The notes: generated by a model not told the origin, from the sequence alone. DNA of 64,000 nucleotides from Staphylococcus warneri (GCF_900636385.1 NZ_LR134269.1:496001-560000); one strand, 5' to 3'. Counted from the stretch's first letter, positions 18,300 to 27,061 are shown. Numbers and translations: made by a program.

Positions 18300-19187
18300 T
18301 ATAAATTGTTCGATTTGAATATATATGAGAATATTCATAGTCTAAGTCATTTAATATGCGATTGAATAATAATATTTATTATAATAGATTTTCATTCAAA
18401 TAGTAATAGTTAAAAATAAAAGTTATTATAGCAATTTTTGTGAAAACGTAGTCAATTTTGTGTTGTTTACAATACAAATGAGAAATTAGAAATGTAGTAG
18501 AGAGTATTTGGAAATTTTAAATAGAGTGAGAATGAAATATTTAGTAGATAATAATAATAGATTTCAATCCAACAGAATTTTAAAAAATTTAATTCCTGGA
18601 TTGTTAATCTGTGATTTTAAATGTACGTTATACACATCTTAGATATAACAACAAAAGAGAGAGACAACACAGAATCACATACGCCATATTTAGTGAAATA
18701 AATAATCAACTTAAAATAAGAATAAACATCAAGATTTAACGCATACAATTCCTATTTCTTCATAACACATATAGCATATGTGTTAAGGCATTATGACATT
18801 GGTTTGAAATCGATATGATATAGCAACTAGAATGTGCAGCTGATATTAACCAATAAAGAAATAGGTAGCATCCTGAGAAATCACATCTTCTGAAAATTAA
18901 AGTATGATGAAGCATCAATTTTTAAGTAGCGATAATTTATAATCATTAATTTGAAATACTCCCCCCGAAGTGAAAACAAATTATATGAAGCATGACAATA
19001 ACTTTCACTGGATGTTATAGCATTAAGTCCTATTTATTGTTTATTATTATTTGGTGATACAACTTAGAATTAATCTTTCTTTAGAATTTAAACATAATGT
19101 ACATTTAATGTGTCTTAAAGGTGACGTACCTTTTCGACACAAAATTAAACAAACGTTCCTTAAAAAATGGAACGTTTGTTTTTTTAT
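18300..19187 (+). ncRNA. Probable SSR42-type long regulatory RNA, divergent from rsp
   Basis: About 900 bases without a credible gene lie between rsp and the next minus-strand gene and end in a strong plus-strand terminator (19147-19187). In S. aureus the stable RNA SSR42, roughly 0.9-1.2 kb, is transcribed divergently from rsp, is activated by Rsp and controls haemolysin and virulence genes. Position, orientation, length and terminator fit. Internal features include the hairpin AACACATATAGCATATGTGTT around 18766-18786 and a C-rich patch ACTCCCCCCG near 18960. The 5' end is not defined: a TATAAT lies at 18380-18385 but has no good -35. Short frames inside lack ribosome sites. Confidence 0.6.
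19147..19187 (+). terminator. Strong plus-strand terminator of the rsp-divergent RNA
   Basis: AAACAAACGTTCC and GGAACGTTTGTTT pair over 13 bases, with loop TTAAAAAAT, followed by a T-run. No plus-strand protein gene precedes it, which points to a noncoding transcript. It overlaps the last bases of the minus-strand gene that stops at 19184 and may serve that gene too. Confidence 0.85.
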
Positions 19188-19555
19188 TCTTTTAATACAG
19201 TACTTTGTTGTATGTAATGTACCTCATATTTATTAGCTAATACATTTAAAAATGACATTAAATCATGAATGGACACCTCATGGTTAACAAATTGTTGTTT
19301 CAATGTTTGAGACTTTTGCTTTTCTTCGTCAGTAGCCAACTTTTTAAAGTATCCCCACATATGATCATATGCATTTATGACACTACCTTGACTGGGATCA
19401 ATAGTGATAGCGTGTTCAATCATCATACGAATTTCCTCGTAAGAGGTTTGAGTCTTTAGCTTTTCTCGAATAGCGTCATATTGTTTTTGACTATGTAGTA
19501 AAACACGATATTTTTCTTCTCGCCATAATTGTTCAATGCGTCCGCGTTCTTTCAA
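19184..19555 (-). CDS. DUF1722 (YbgA-like) protein
   Basis: The 123-residue, highly charged helical protein carries the DUF1722 pattern: WREEKYRVLLHSQKQYDAIR near the start, NAYDHMWGYFKKLATDEEKQ in the middle and LMSFLNVLANKYEVHYIQQ at the end. The family is of unknown function and is sometimes fused to or placed near photolyases and DUF523; no such partner is adjacent here. The start follows GGAGGG. Confidence 0.8.
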   Translation of the reverse strand: MKERGRIEQLWREEKYRVLLHSQKQYDAIREKLKTQTSYEEIRMMIEHAITIDPSQGSVINAYDHMWGYFKKLATDEEKQKSQTLKQQFVNHEVSIHDLMSFLNVLANKYEVHYIQQSTVLKE

Positions 19556-19622
19556 TTTGTACCCTCCTATACGTTTAGTATTTCATATATACCCTTAATC
19601 ATAATTAGTCAACGACATTACA

Positions 19623-19857
19623 GGCTGGGACATAAATATATATAGTTCAAGTTACATTTATATATAGACAGTAGTTGACTGTAAAGTCATTCTTTTTCTT
19701 TAGAAATTAGTATTTCTTATGCATGAGTTTCACTCATGTATTCCTATTTTAAAGTACACATTAGCTATGGCTAATGCGTAAGAACCACTACATAATCAAT
19801 GATTAGTGGTTCTTTATTATTTCTGTCCCACTCCCTTTACGCAAAAAGTGAAAAGGT
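19623..19857 (+). repeat. Bracketed intergenic hairpin element
   Basis: The element opens with GGCTGGGACATAA and closes with CTGTCCCACTCC, which can pair with each other over the whole length. Inside are small hairpins: ATGAG-TTTCA-CTCAT (about 19723), ATTAGC-TATG-GCTAAT (about 19763) and AAGAACCACTA...TAGTGGTTCTT (about 19788-19813). The TTCTTATGCA and GCGTAAGAA words around the hairpins resemble those in the arrays at 9036 and 14674. Elements starting with GGGACATAA are dispersed in staphylococcal genomes. Confidence 0.7.
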
Positions 19858-19861
19858 AGTG

Positions 19862-19890
19862 TTGATTTAATAATTGGAACCGGTTACAAT
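19862..19890 (+). promoter_or_regulatory. Promoter of the sucrose-type PTS gene
   Basis: TTGATT at 19862-19867 and TACAAT at 19885-19890 are spaced by 17 bases, an almost ideal SigA arrangement. The first operator palindrome lies between and over the -10, where a bound repressor would block RNA polymerase. Confidence 0.7.
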
Positions 19891-19919
19891 TAAAGTAGTT
19901 ATTTTGGAACCGGTTCTAA
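19874..19919 (+). promoter_or_regulatory. Two LacI-type operators upstream of scrA
   Basis: TTGGAACCGGTTACAA (19874-19889) and TTGGAACCGGTTCTAA (19904-19919) are spaced 30 bases apart, about three helical turns, with the core GGAACCGGTT of LacI-family operators. In S. xylosus the LacI-type repressor ScrR controls the sucrose PTS gene. No LacI regulator gene is in this window, so it must be encoded elsewhere. Confidence 0.75.
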
Positions 19920-19939
19920 AAATGGGAGGGATTAGACAA

Positions 19940-21379
19940 ATGAACTATAAACAATCTGCAGAAGAGATACTAAATGCCATTGGTGGTGAAGAAAATTTAG
20001 ATTCAATGGCCCACTGTGCAACCAGACTAAGATTAATTTTGAATGATGAGAGTAAAGTTGATGAAGAAGCATTATCTAAAATGGATGTTGTTAAAGGAAC
20101 ATTTTCAACTGGTGGACAATATCAAATTATTATAGGGTCTGGAACTGTCAACAAAGTATTTAACGAAATGGAAAATATCACAGGTAAAGAAGCATCTACA
20201 ACATCTGAAGTGAAGGACAAATCGACTAAAAATATGAATCCAATACAAAGATTTGTCAAAATGCTATCAGATATTTTTGTACCGATTATTCCAGCTATCG
20301 TAGCCGGTGGCTTATTAATGGGATTAAACAATCTATTAACTGCAAAAGATTTATTTTATGCGGGTAAATCTTTAATTGAGGTACACAGTCAATTTGCAGG
20401 ATTAGCAGATATGATAAATATATTTGCGAATGCGCCATTTACATTGTTACCTATATTAATTGGATTTAGTGCTGCTAAAAGGTTTGGCGGCAATCCATTT
20501 TTAGGGGCTGCACTCGGTATGATTTTAGTACACCCAAGTTTAATGAGTGCCTATGATTTTCCCAAGGCAGTAGAAGCAGGTAAGGCGATTCCACATTGGG
20601 ATGTATTTGGATTACATATTAACCAAGTGGGTTATCAAGGACAAGTATTGCCTATGCTTGTGGCAGCTTATATATTAGCAACAATTGAAAAGTGGTTGCG
20701 TAAAGTAGTACCAACTGTATTGGACAATTTATTAACACCATTGTTATCTATCTTTATGACAGCGTTTTTAACATTTTTATTTGTTGGCCCAATTACAAGA
20801 CAACTAGGTTATTGGTTATCTGATGGATTAACTTGGTTATATGAATTCGGTGGTGCTATTGGAGGATTAATCTTCGGTTTATTATATGCACCTATTGTTA
20901 TTACAGGTATGCATCACAGCTTTATTGCAGTGGAAACAACGCTGATTGCAGATCAAGCTAAAACGGGTGGTTCATTTATTTTCCCAATTGCTACGATGTC
21001 TAATATGGCACAAGGTGGGGCAGCTTTAGCATCATTCTTTATTATAAAAAATAATAAAAAATTAAAAGGTGTTGCTTCAGCAGCAGGTATTTCAGCAGTT
21101 TTAGGTATCACAGAGCCTGCAATGTTTGGTGTTAACTTAAAATTAAGATATCCATTTATTGGTGCAATCATTGGTTCTGGACTAGGTGCGGCATATATTT
21201 CATTCTTTAAAGTTAAAGCGATTGCATTGGGGACTGCAGGTATACCAGGATTTATTTCAATCAATCCTAATCATGGTGGTTGGTTACATTATCTAATTGG
21301 CATGGTCATTGCCTTTGTAGTATCTGTAGTTGTAACGTTTGTCTTATCTAAAAGAAAAAAATATAAAGAAGTTCAATAA
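19940..21379 (+). CDS. scrA: PTS sucrose-type transporter subunit IIBC
   Basis: This phosphotransferase permease takes up and phosphorylates a disaccharide, annotated as sucrose in S. aureus orthologues. The IIB domain at the start has the phosphorylated cysteine in DSMAHCATRLRLIL. The IIC domain follows from about residue 105 with some ten membrane segments, the GMHHSFIAVET substrate motif and GITEPAMFGVNLKL. There is no IIA domain, so a IIA(Glc)-like protein must act in trans. I start at 19940 (MNYKQSAEEILNAIGG, after GGGAGGG) because an upstream ATG in the same frame would translate through the operators. Sugar specificity is inferred. Confidence 0.85.
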   Translation: MNYKQSAEEILNAIGGEENLDSMAHCATRLRLILNDESKVDEEALSKMDVVKGTFSTGGQYQIIIGSGTVNKVFNEMENITGKEASTTSEVKDKSTKNMNPIQRFVKMLSDIFVPIIPAIVAGGLLMGLNNLLTAKDLFYAGKSLIEVHSQFAGLADMINIFANAPFTLLPILIGFSAAKRFGGNPFLGAALGMILVHPSLMSAYDFPKAVEAGKAIPHWDVFGLHINQVGYQGQVLPMLVAAYILATIEKWLRKVVPTVLDNLLTPLLSIFMTAFLTFLFVGPITRQLGYWLSDGLTWLYEFGGAIGGLIFGLLYAPIVITGMHHSFIAVETTLIADQAKTGGSFIFPIATMSNMAQGGAALASFFIIKNNKKLKGVASAAGISAVLGITEPAMFGVNLKLRYPFIGAIIGSGLGAAYISFFKVKAIALGTAGIPGFISINPNHGGWLHYLIGMVIAFVVSVVVTFVLSKRKKYKEVQ

Positions 21380-21386
21380 ACATAAA

Positions 21387-21435
21387 AAAGATGGACAGTT
21401 AGAGTATATTGACCTCTAGTACTGTCCATCTTTTT
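21387..21435. terminator. Bidirectional terminator between scrA and corA
   Basis: AAGATGGACAGT and ACTGTCCATCTT form the stem, with inner TAGAG/CTCTA pairing. T-runs lie on the right and A-runs on the left. It separates the convergent genes. Confidence 0.85.
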
Positions 21436-21449
21436 ATATTTAAAACTGG

Positions 21450-22397
21450 TTATAACTTCTGTTTTCGCCATAAGTATACACTGACAATCGCAACAAGTAT
21501 CAGTGAGATACCAACAACGATAATCCAAGAAATATAACTATGATCATCTAATGGTAATGGAACGTTCATACCAAAGAAACTAAATACAAGTGTAGGTAGG
21601 GTTAGTAAAACCGTAAACATGGTTAAAGTTTTCATAATGGTGTTCATATCATTAGATAATAGTGACGCATAGGATGTTGTAATACTTTCTAAAATACGTT
21701 GATGTAACTCAGTAGTTTCGATGGCTTGGTTATTTTCAATGATTAAATCTTCAAGTAACTCTTCGTCATCTTCAAATCGTTTAATAGCAGGTAAACGGAA
21801 TAATTTTTTAATAATGGTATCGTTACCTTTTAATGCGGCTAAAAAGTAGACTAAACTTTTTTCGACTTCCATTAATTTGAAAAGTTGTTTATTTGTAATA
21901 TTATTTTTTAATTCTCTTTCAATACGGATTCTTGATTTATTAAGTAATCTTAAGTTTCTATTATAATGGTTCGCAATAGTGGTTAATATTTCTAGAGCGA
22001 AGCGACTATGAAATTTTAGATTAATATTATCTTGTCTTGAAAAGTTCTCTAAGAATTCATTTTCAGCATCACAAATTGTCATAACGATACCATTTCCAAT
22101 GACGATACCAAGCGGAATCGTAATAAAAGATAAAACACTACGATTAGTAGAATTGATTAATGGTAAATCGATAATAATGAGAGAATATCCAGTATCTTCA
22201 TCATATTCGATACGTGCACTTTCTTCTGAATCTAAAGGATCTCGTATAAAATCTTCAGGTAAATTGTAGTGGTCCATTAAATATTCGATTTCTTCTCTAT
22301 CAGGTTCAACGACATTAATCCATAATGGTTGTTGATCTATAGGTGTTTCAATAATTTCATTATTCATTTGATTTGAATGTTTATATGCAGTGATCAT
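21450..22397 (-). CDS. CorA-family magnesium/divalent cation transporter
   Basis: The 315-residue protein has a large cytoplasmic N-terminal domain, the long stalk helix (about 200-250) and two C-terminal membrane helices. The hallmark GMN motif (FFGMNVPLPL) sits at the end of the first helix and forms the selectivity mouth of the pentameric channel. The acidic loop is PLPLDDHS. It probably mediates Mg2+ uptake; cobalt or nickel transport is possible. RBS AAAGGAC precedes the ATG. Confidence 0.9.
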   Translation of the reverse strand: MITAYKHSNQMNNEIIETPIDQQPLWINVVEPDREEIEYLMDHYNLPEDFIRDPLDSEESARIEYDEDTGYSLIIIDLPLINSTNRSVLSFITIPLGIVIGNGIVMTICDAENEFLENFSRQDNINLKFHSRFALEILTTIANHYNRNLRLLNKSRIRIERELKNNITNKQLFKLMEVEKSLVYFLAALKGNDTIIKKLFRLPAIKRFEDDEELLEDLIIENNQAIETTELHQRILESITTSYASLLSNDMNTIMKTLTMFTVLLTLPTLVFSFFGMNVPLPLDDHSYISWIIVVGISLILVAIVSVYLWRKQKL

Positions 22398-22458
22398 TTG
22401 TTAAAGTCCTTTCAAAGCTTTTTTTCAAACGCATCACTATGTTTAACGAGCAATGTGT

Positions 22459-23067
22459 TTAATTCAAATGGTTATATCTCTGTTCGGCCATAATCCTTAG
22501 TGGGCCATAATAAATAATCTTAAAGATGTGTGTAACTAATTCGTCAACAGAGATACGGTTTGTGTCTAATACCCAATACCTAATGATAGATATTGTAGCA
22601 CCAGATACGTAACTATGAAAATACATTTCAGGAATACCTTCAATTTCATTATCAACACTGATTTGATTTTTCATATTATATTGTATCAAATCACTTATTT
22701 TTTCTTCTAAGCGACTTTTTCTTTCTAAACTCAAAATAGTATTGTAAAAGTCTAAATTATCATACACATGTTGAATAATGTTACGCAACACTTTATCGAT
22801 AAATAATGTCGCTATCATTTCAACATTATCGCCTTGAATCTCTGAGAATTGAGTGAATTTAGAAATTTGATCAATACATTCATCTTCCATATCAGTGAGA
22901 AGTAGGTATTTATCTTCATAATGTAAATAAAAAGTACCTCGGTTGATGTCAGCTTTATCTGCAATATCTTGAACTGTAATATTTTCAAGGCCTCGTTCTT
23001 TCAATAATTGTATAAAAGCGTGCTTAATTGCAGATTTGGTTTTGCGAACGCGTCTATCTTCTTTCAA
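22459..23067 (-). CDS. TetR-family transcriptional regulator
   Basis: The 202-residue protein has an N-terminal TetR HTH (ITVQDIADKADINRGTFYLHYEDKYLLL) and a C-terminal ligand-binding part of the kind found in staphylococcal and bacillary regulators of YhgE-type transporters. It is divergent from the membrane protein gene at 23230, and a palindrome in the shared region is its likely operator. The inducing ligand is unknown. Confidence 0.88.
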   Translation of the reverse strand: MKEDRRVRKTKSAIKHAFIQLLKERGLENITVQDIADKADINRGTFYLHYEDKYLLLTDMEDECIDQISKFTQFSEIQGDNVEMIATLFIDKVLRNIIQHVYDNLDFYNTILSLERKSRLEEKISDLIQYNMKNQISVDNEIEGIPEMYFHSYVSGATISIIRYWVLDTNRISVDELVTHIFKIIYYGPLRIMAEQRYNHLN

Positions 23068-23190
23068 AAATGTAAAACCTCCCTTAGTTAATAGACAATA
23101 TTCATCATTGTGTTCAATAACGGACGTTTTTCTATTAATTGATTGTTGTTTATTTATTTAAACTCATTATAATTGGAAAAGTGATAAATA

Positions 23191-23207
23191 TTCAACACAA
23201 TGTTGAA
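23191..23207. promoter_or_regulatory. Palindromic operator for the TetR regulator
   Basis: TTCAACA-CAA-TGTTGAA is a perfect inverted repeat 23 bases before the YhgE-like gene. A related half (TTGTGTTCAAT) occurs at about 23114, nearer to the tetR start. The placement suggests repression of the exporter gene and autoregulation. Confidence 0.6.
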
Positions 23208-23229
23208 TTGCTTCAAGGGAGGAAAAGTT

Positions 23230-24507
23230 ATGAATATATTTAAAAGCAAATTACTATGGTTGACACCAATCGCAATCATTTTAATATTAATGATTTTTGC
23301 AATTGCATTTTATCCAGCGTTTAACCCTAAACCTAAAGATATGCCTATCGCAATTGTAAACCACGATGAAGGTACATCTATTCAAGGTAAAAAGATGAAT
23401 ATTGGTGACAAACTAGAAGATAAATTATTAGATAGTGATTCTAAAGCAATCAAATGGGTCAAAGTAGATAGTGAAAAAGATGCTAAAAAAGGCATGGAAA
23501 ATGAAAAATATTATGGCGCTGCTATATTTGAAAAAGATTTTTCTAAACATGCTATGAGTAAAACTCAAAAAGTAGTCATGGACAGCAAAAAAGCTGAAAT
23601 GAAAGAAAAAGTTGAATCTGGTGAAGTGCCAGCGCAACAAGCACAAATGATGGCTAAAAAAATGGGCAATCAAAGTGTTGATGTCAAACAAGCACAATTG
23701 AAAACAATTGTGAGCCAAGGATCAAGTTTACAAGGTTCTCAAATGGCTACAAATGTATTGTCAGGTATGGGCGACAATATTAATAAACAAATTACAAAAC
23801 AAAGTCTTCAAACATTAGAAAAACAAAATGTTAAAGTTGATGCTAAAGATATTGATTCTGTAACTAACCCTGTTAAAGTGGATAATGAAAAAATCAATAA
23901 AGTAAAAGATCATCAAGGTGGCGGTAACGCACCATTCTTAATGTTTATGCCAATCTGGATGGGATCAATTGTTATCTCAGTACTATTATTCTTCGCATTT
24001 AGAACAAGTGGCAATATTAAAATTGCACATCGTTTAATTGCTTCTGTAGGACAAATTGTATTTACAGCGATTGCAGCATTTGCTGGTAGCTTTGCATATG
24101 TGTACTTTATGGGAGGCGCACTTGGATTTGATTTCGATCATCCAAACCGTGTTGCAATCTTCGTAGCGTTAGCGATTATGGGATTTGTTGGTTTAATACT
24201 AGGAACAATGACTTGGTTAGGTATGAAATCAGTACCAATCTTCTTCATTGCAATGTTCTTTAGTATGCAAATGGTAATGTTACCAAAACAAATGTTACCT
24301 AAATTCTATCAACGTTATATTGTAGATTGGAATCCATTCGTACATTATGCTACAAGCTTAAAAGAAATCATTTATATGAATCACCATATTGAATTAAATT
24401 CAACAATGTGGATGCTTATTGGATTTATGATTTTCGGTACTGTGTCTAGTTTATTAGCAGCAGCAATTAGAAAACATAGTACAAAACGTACTGAAGTACC
24501 ATCATAA
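23230..24507 (+). CDS. YhgE/Pip-type ABC-2-like membrane protein
   Basis: The 425-residue protein has one N-terminal membrane helix (LWLTPIAIILILMIFAIAFYPAF), a long extracytoplasmic Lys/Gln/Met-rich region (about 40-235) containing the YhgE signature IAIVNHDEGTSIQG, and five or six C-terminal helices of the ABC-2 permease type. Relatives include YhgE, phage infection protein Pip and type VII secretion EsaA. It may export a lipid or drug without an obvious ATPase nearby. The start is the ATG at 23230 after AGGGAGG. Control by the divergent TetR is likely. Confidence 0.82.
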   Translation: MNIFKSKLLWLTPIAIILILMIFAIAFYPAFNPKPKDMPIAIVNHDEGTSIQGKKMNIGDKLEDKLLDSDSKAIKWVKVDSEKDAKKGMENEKYYGAAIFEKDFSKHAMSKTQKVVMDSKKAEMKEKVESGEVPAQQAQMMAKKMGNQSVDVKQAQLKTIVSQGSSLQGSQMATNVLSGMGDNINKQITKQSLQTLEKQNVKVDAKDIDSVTNPVKVDNEKINKVKDHQGGGNAPFLMFMPIWMGSIVISVLLFFAFRTSGNIKIAHRLIASVGQIVFTAIAAFAGSFAYVYFMGGALGFDFDHPNRVAIFVALAIMGFVGLILGTMTWLGMKSVPIFFIAMFFSMQMVMLPKQMLPKFYQRYIVDWNPFVHYATSLKEIIYMNHHIELNSTMWMLIGFMIFGTVSSLLAAAIRKHSTKRTEVPS

Positions 24508-24523
24508 AGTTAAACTTTAAATA

Positions 24524-24565
24524 TACACTGTCGATAAGCTTTCAAAGCTTATTGACAGTGTTTTT
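24524..24565 (+). terminator. Terminator of the YhgE-like gene
   Basis: ACACTGTCGATAAGCTTT and AAAGCTTATTGACAGTGT form an 18-base stem with a single G.T mismatch region, followed by TTTTT. Confidence 0.85.
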
Positions 24566-24579
24566 ATGTATATATATAA

Positions 24580-24612
24580 AAGAGCAATCCCTTATTACTG
24601 GGATTGCTCTTT
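24580..24612. terminator. Terminator of the lipocalin-like gene
   Basis: AGAGCAATCCC and GGGATTGCTCT form a perfect stem just beyond the stop of the minus-strand gene at 24625; A-runs on its left give a T-run in the minus-strand transcript. Confidence 0.8.
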
Positions 24613-24624
24613 ATGTTCTGAATA

Positions 24625-25050
24625 TTAATGATTAACACGTTGCCAAACGAGTTTTTGATTAGGGTTGTTTCCATTTTCAATGCTAAGTGTATTGCCATCA
24701 AGTTTGAATACACGTGGTTGTGTATCACCTAACCAAGTTGGATTCATACTTACATTCATCGTATGATAAACGGTTTGGTTTTCTTCATCTAATTCATATT
24801 TACCAGCATAAGCTAAATAACCGTGTGCAGCTTCTGCCATTTCATCTTTAGTACCTGTGTGAAGGTCACCAGATGCATATGCAGGGCGACCTTGTTGCAT
24901 CAATTGAGCTGACATATAACCATCTGGATTATACATAATAAAACCAGTTGCATCTTTACCTAGGGGATAGAAAATTTTACCATTTTCATCTTCATCTTGA
25001 TAACTTACTAATGCCCATGTACCAATTAATTGTTCTTGTAATTGACTCAT
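24625..25050 (-). CDS. Lipocalin-like domain protein
   Basis: The 141-residue protein starts with LIGTWALVSYQDEDENG and has GFIMYNPDGYMSAQLMQ and WLGDTQPRVFKLDGNTLSI, the pattern of the small beta-barrel Lipocalin_5 family. Such proteins are often encoded beside SDR or polyketide-type enzymes and may bind or cyclise small hydrophobic molecules; the role here is unknown. It follows the SDR gene on the same strand after 36 bases and is probably co-transcribed. Confidence 0.8.
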   Translation of the reverse strand: MSQLQEQLIGTWALVSYQDEDENGKIFYPLGKDATGFIMYNPDGYMSAQLMQQGRPAYASGDLHTGTKDEMAEAAHGYLAYAGKYELDEENQTVYHTMNVSMNPTWLGDTQPRVFKLDGNTLSIENGNNPNQKLVWQRVNH

Positions 25051-25086
25051 ATTAAAATTCCTTCTTTCTTAAATGTTAATAATGAA

Positions 25087-25842
25087 TTATGCGTTTGAAC
25101 CGCCAGATACGCTGATTGTTTCACCTGTGATAGCAGATGCGCCATCTGATGCTAAGAAAACAACAGTATCCGCAATTTCAGAAGGTTCTAATAAGCGATT
25201 CATTGGCGATTTACTTGTAATGTGTTTTTCCATTGCTTCTTGTTCAGAAGTACCATCTTGTTCTGCTAATTTTGCAAGTTGATTTTCGATTAATTTTGTA
25301 CGAACTGGACCAGGTAATACAGCATTTGCAGTGATACCATCATCTACTGTTTCAAGCGCAATCGTTTTTGTGAAACCAATTTGTGCGAATTTAGATGCTA
25401 CATATGCTGATTTGAATGGATCAGCCATTTCTCCATGTGCGGATGAAATAGTTACAATACGGCCTTTTTGTTGTTGTTTCATGCTTGGTAATACGTGTTT
25501 AGTCATTAAGAACGTACCTGTTTGAATAACTCCAATAACTTGGTTCCATTTGTCTAATGGGAAGTCTTCAATTTTAGAGATATATTGAATACCTGCATTG
25601 TTAACTAAAACATCGATAGCACCATATTGATTAGTTACGTCATTAATAGCATTTTTAACAGTCGCTTCGTCCGTAACATCTACTTGATAGGCAACACCTT
25701 TTTTTAATGATTGTGCTGCTGATTCAGCTGCGTCTTTGCTCATATCAAAAATGAATACACGATCACCTTGTTGATCAAATGCTTGTGCGATAGCATAACC
25801 AATACCTTGGCCAGAGCCTGTAACGATGACATTTCTATTCAT
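25087..25842 (-). CDS. Short-chain dehydrogenase/reductase (SDR)
   Basis: This classical SDR of 251 residues has the NAD(P) motif TGSGQGIG near the start, NNAG at about residue 87, the catalytic serine in TISSAHG, and Y-x3-K in AYVASKFAQ. An aspartate after beta-2 (FIFDMSKD) points to NAD(H) preference. The closest families are 3-hydroxybutyrate, acetoin/butanediol or glucose dehydrogenases; the substrate is unresolved. The RBS AGGAGG precedes the ATG. With the lipocalin-like gene it forms a two-gene operon facing a LysR regulator. Confidence 0.88.
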   Translation of the reverse strand: MNRNVIVTGSGQGIGYAIAQAFDQQGDRVFIFDMSKDAAESAAQSLKKGVAYQVDVTDEATVKNAINDVTNQYGAIDVLVNNAGIQYISKIEDFPLDKWNQVIGVIQTGTFLMTKHVLPSMKQQQKGRIVTISSAHGEMADPFKSAYVASKFAQIGFTKTIALETVDDGITANAVLPGPVRTKLIENQLAKLAEQDGTSEQEAMEKHITSKSPMNRLLEPSEIADTVVFLASDGASAITGETISVSGGSNA

Positions 25843-25863
25843 ACATAATTCCTCCTAAATGTG

Positions 25864-25890
25864 ATATTTGACCTAGAATAGGTCGAATAT
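25864..25890. promoter_or_regulatory. Palindromic operator upstream of the SDR operon
   Basis: Two 12-base arms, ATATTTGACCTA and TAGGTCGAATAT, flank GAA; only one pair mismatches. It lies about 22 bases before the SDR start and within the gap shared with the divergent LysR gene. It is a likely binding site for that regulator or another one. Confidence 0.6.
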
Positions 25891-26141
25891 TGTTTTAATA
25901 GTAAATAAATTGTGAAAGAAGTTATAATAAATAATACGCCTAACTGAAGTGTTGAAAATCAATTCTAAAGAAGAACTACAAGTTGTGTATATTTAGAGAT
26001 AACTATTCAATTGTTTTAAGTATTAATTTATGTCGATTTGATGACAATTACTATTATCTGCCTGAAAGTGTGATTTGTAAAAGACTTATTGAGATATTAA
26101 AACCATAACCAAATGGTTATACAGAGAAAGTGGTGAGTTAA

Positions 26142-27056
26142 ATGATGAATACAAATTCAGTTCAATATTTAGAGGCAGTTGGACGCTTTGGGAGCATCTC
26201 TCAAGCAGCCAAACATTTATATATTTCTCAGCCTTATTTGAGTAAATTTATTAAAGAAGTAGAATCAGAATTAGGGGTAACACTGATAAATAGAGATAGT
26301 AATCCAATTACATTAACGTATGCAGGAGAACGTTATTTGGATTATATGAATCAAATCAAATATACATATAAAGAAATGAAACAAGAATTACAGAACATCT
26401 CAGCATTGAAAAAGGGAAGATTAGTAATAGGTGTGAATCCTATATTAGCAGCGCACACGTTATATGATATATTGCCTGAATTTATAAAAGCGTATCCAGG
26501 TATAGAATTAAAGTTAATAGAAGAGCCGTCACATCGAATTGAACAACTTCTTATAGATAATAAAATAGATATCGCATTAACGATATTACCGTTTTATCAA
26601 GGGACTTTTAAATATGATGTTTTATATTCAGAAGCGATTTATTTAGCATTACCACCTGATTATTCATCGCATTTAAGTCATCAAAGTGAGGATAAAAATG
26701 TGGAAGACATACATGATGTTATCAAAAGTGACCATTTTATTTTATTGAAACCTAACATGGCGTTAAGACATCTTACAGATCAAATTCTAGAAAATGATGG
26801 TATAACACCACACATAGTGATGGAGACAATGAGTGTGGATAATGCATTAAGATTAGTTAATGAAGGATTAGGCATGACATATGTCCCCGAAAGTGTTAAA
26901 AATAGCATGCCTCAGTTTAAAGGACAATTTATCAAACTCGATACATCTAAGTATGCAAATCATGTTGTTTTAGCTTATAAATATGACAAACTCAATCATT
27001 TATCCAAAGGTGCTAATGCATTTTTAGAAATGGCAAAGTCAATTTATAGGGACTAA
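26142..27056 (+). CDS. LysR-family transcriptional regulator
   Basis: The 304-residue protein has an N-terminal winged HTH (YLEAVGRFGSISQAAKHLYISQPYLSKFIKEVESELGV) and a periplasmic-binding-protein-like effector domain from about residue 92 (GRLVIGVNPILAAHTLYDILPEF). It is CysL/CidR-like in layout. It is divergent from the SDR/lipocalin operon, its probable target. Two consecutive ATG codons are possible starts. The effector is unknown. Confidence 0.88.
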   Translation: MMNTNSVQYLEAVGRFGSISQAAKHLYISQPYLSKFIKEVESELGVTLINRDSNPITLTYAGERYLDYMNQIKYTYKEMKQELQNISALKKGRLVIGVNPILAAHTLYDILPEFIKAYPGIELKLIEEPSHRIEQLLIDNKIDIALTILPFYQGTFKYDVLYSEAIYLALPPDYSSHLSHQSEDKNVEDIHDVIKSDHFILLKPNMALRHLTDQILENDGITPHIVMETMSVDNALRLVNEGLGMTYVPESVKNSMPQFKGQFIKLDTSKYANHVVLAYKYDKLNHLSKGANAFLEMAKSIYRD

Positions 27057-27061
27057 AATAA

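Noticed and set aside
19051..19236. 61-residue frame within the rsp-divergent RNA region
   Set aside because: It lacks a ribosome site, runs through the terminator stem and overlaps the DUF1722 gene end. A short peptide encoded by the RNA cannot be fully excluded.
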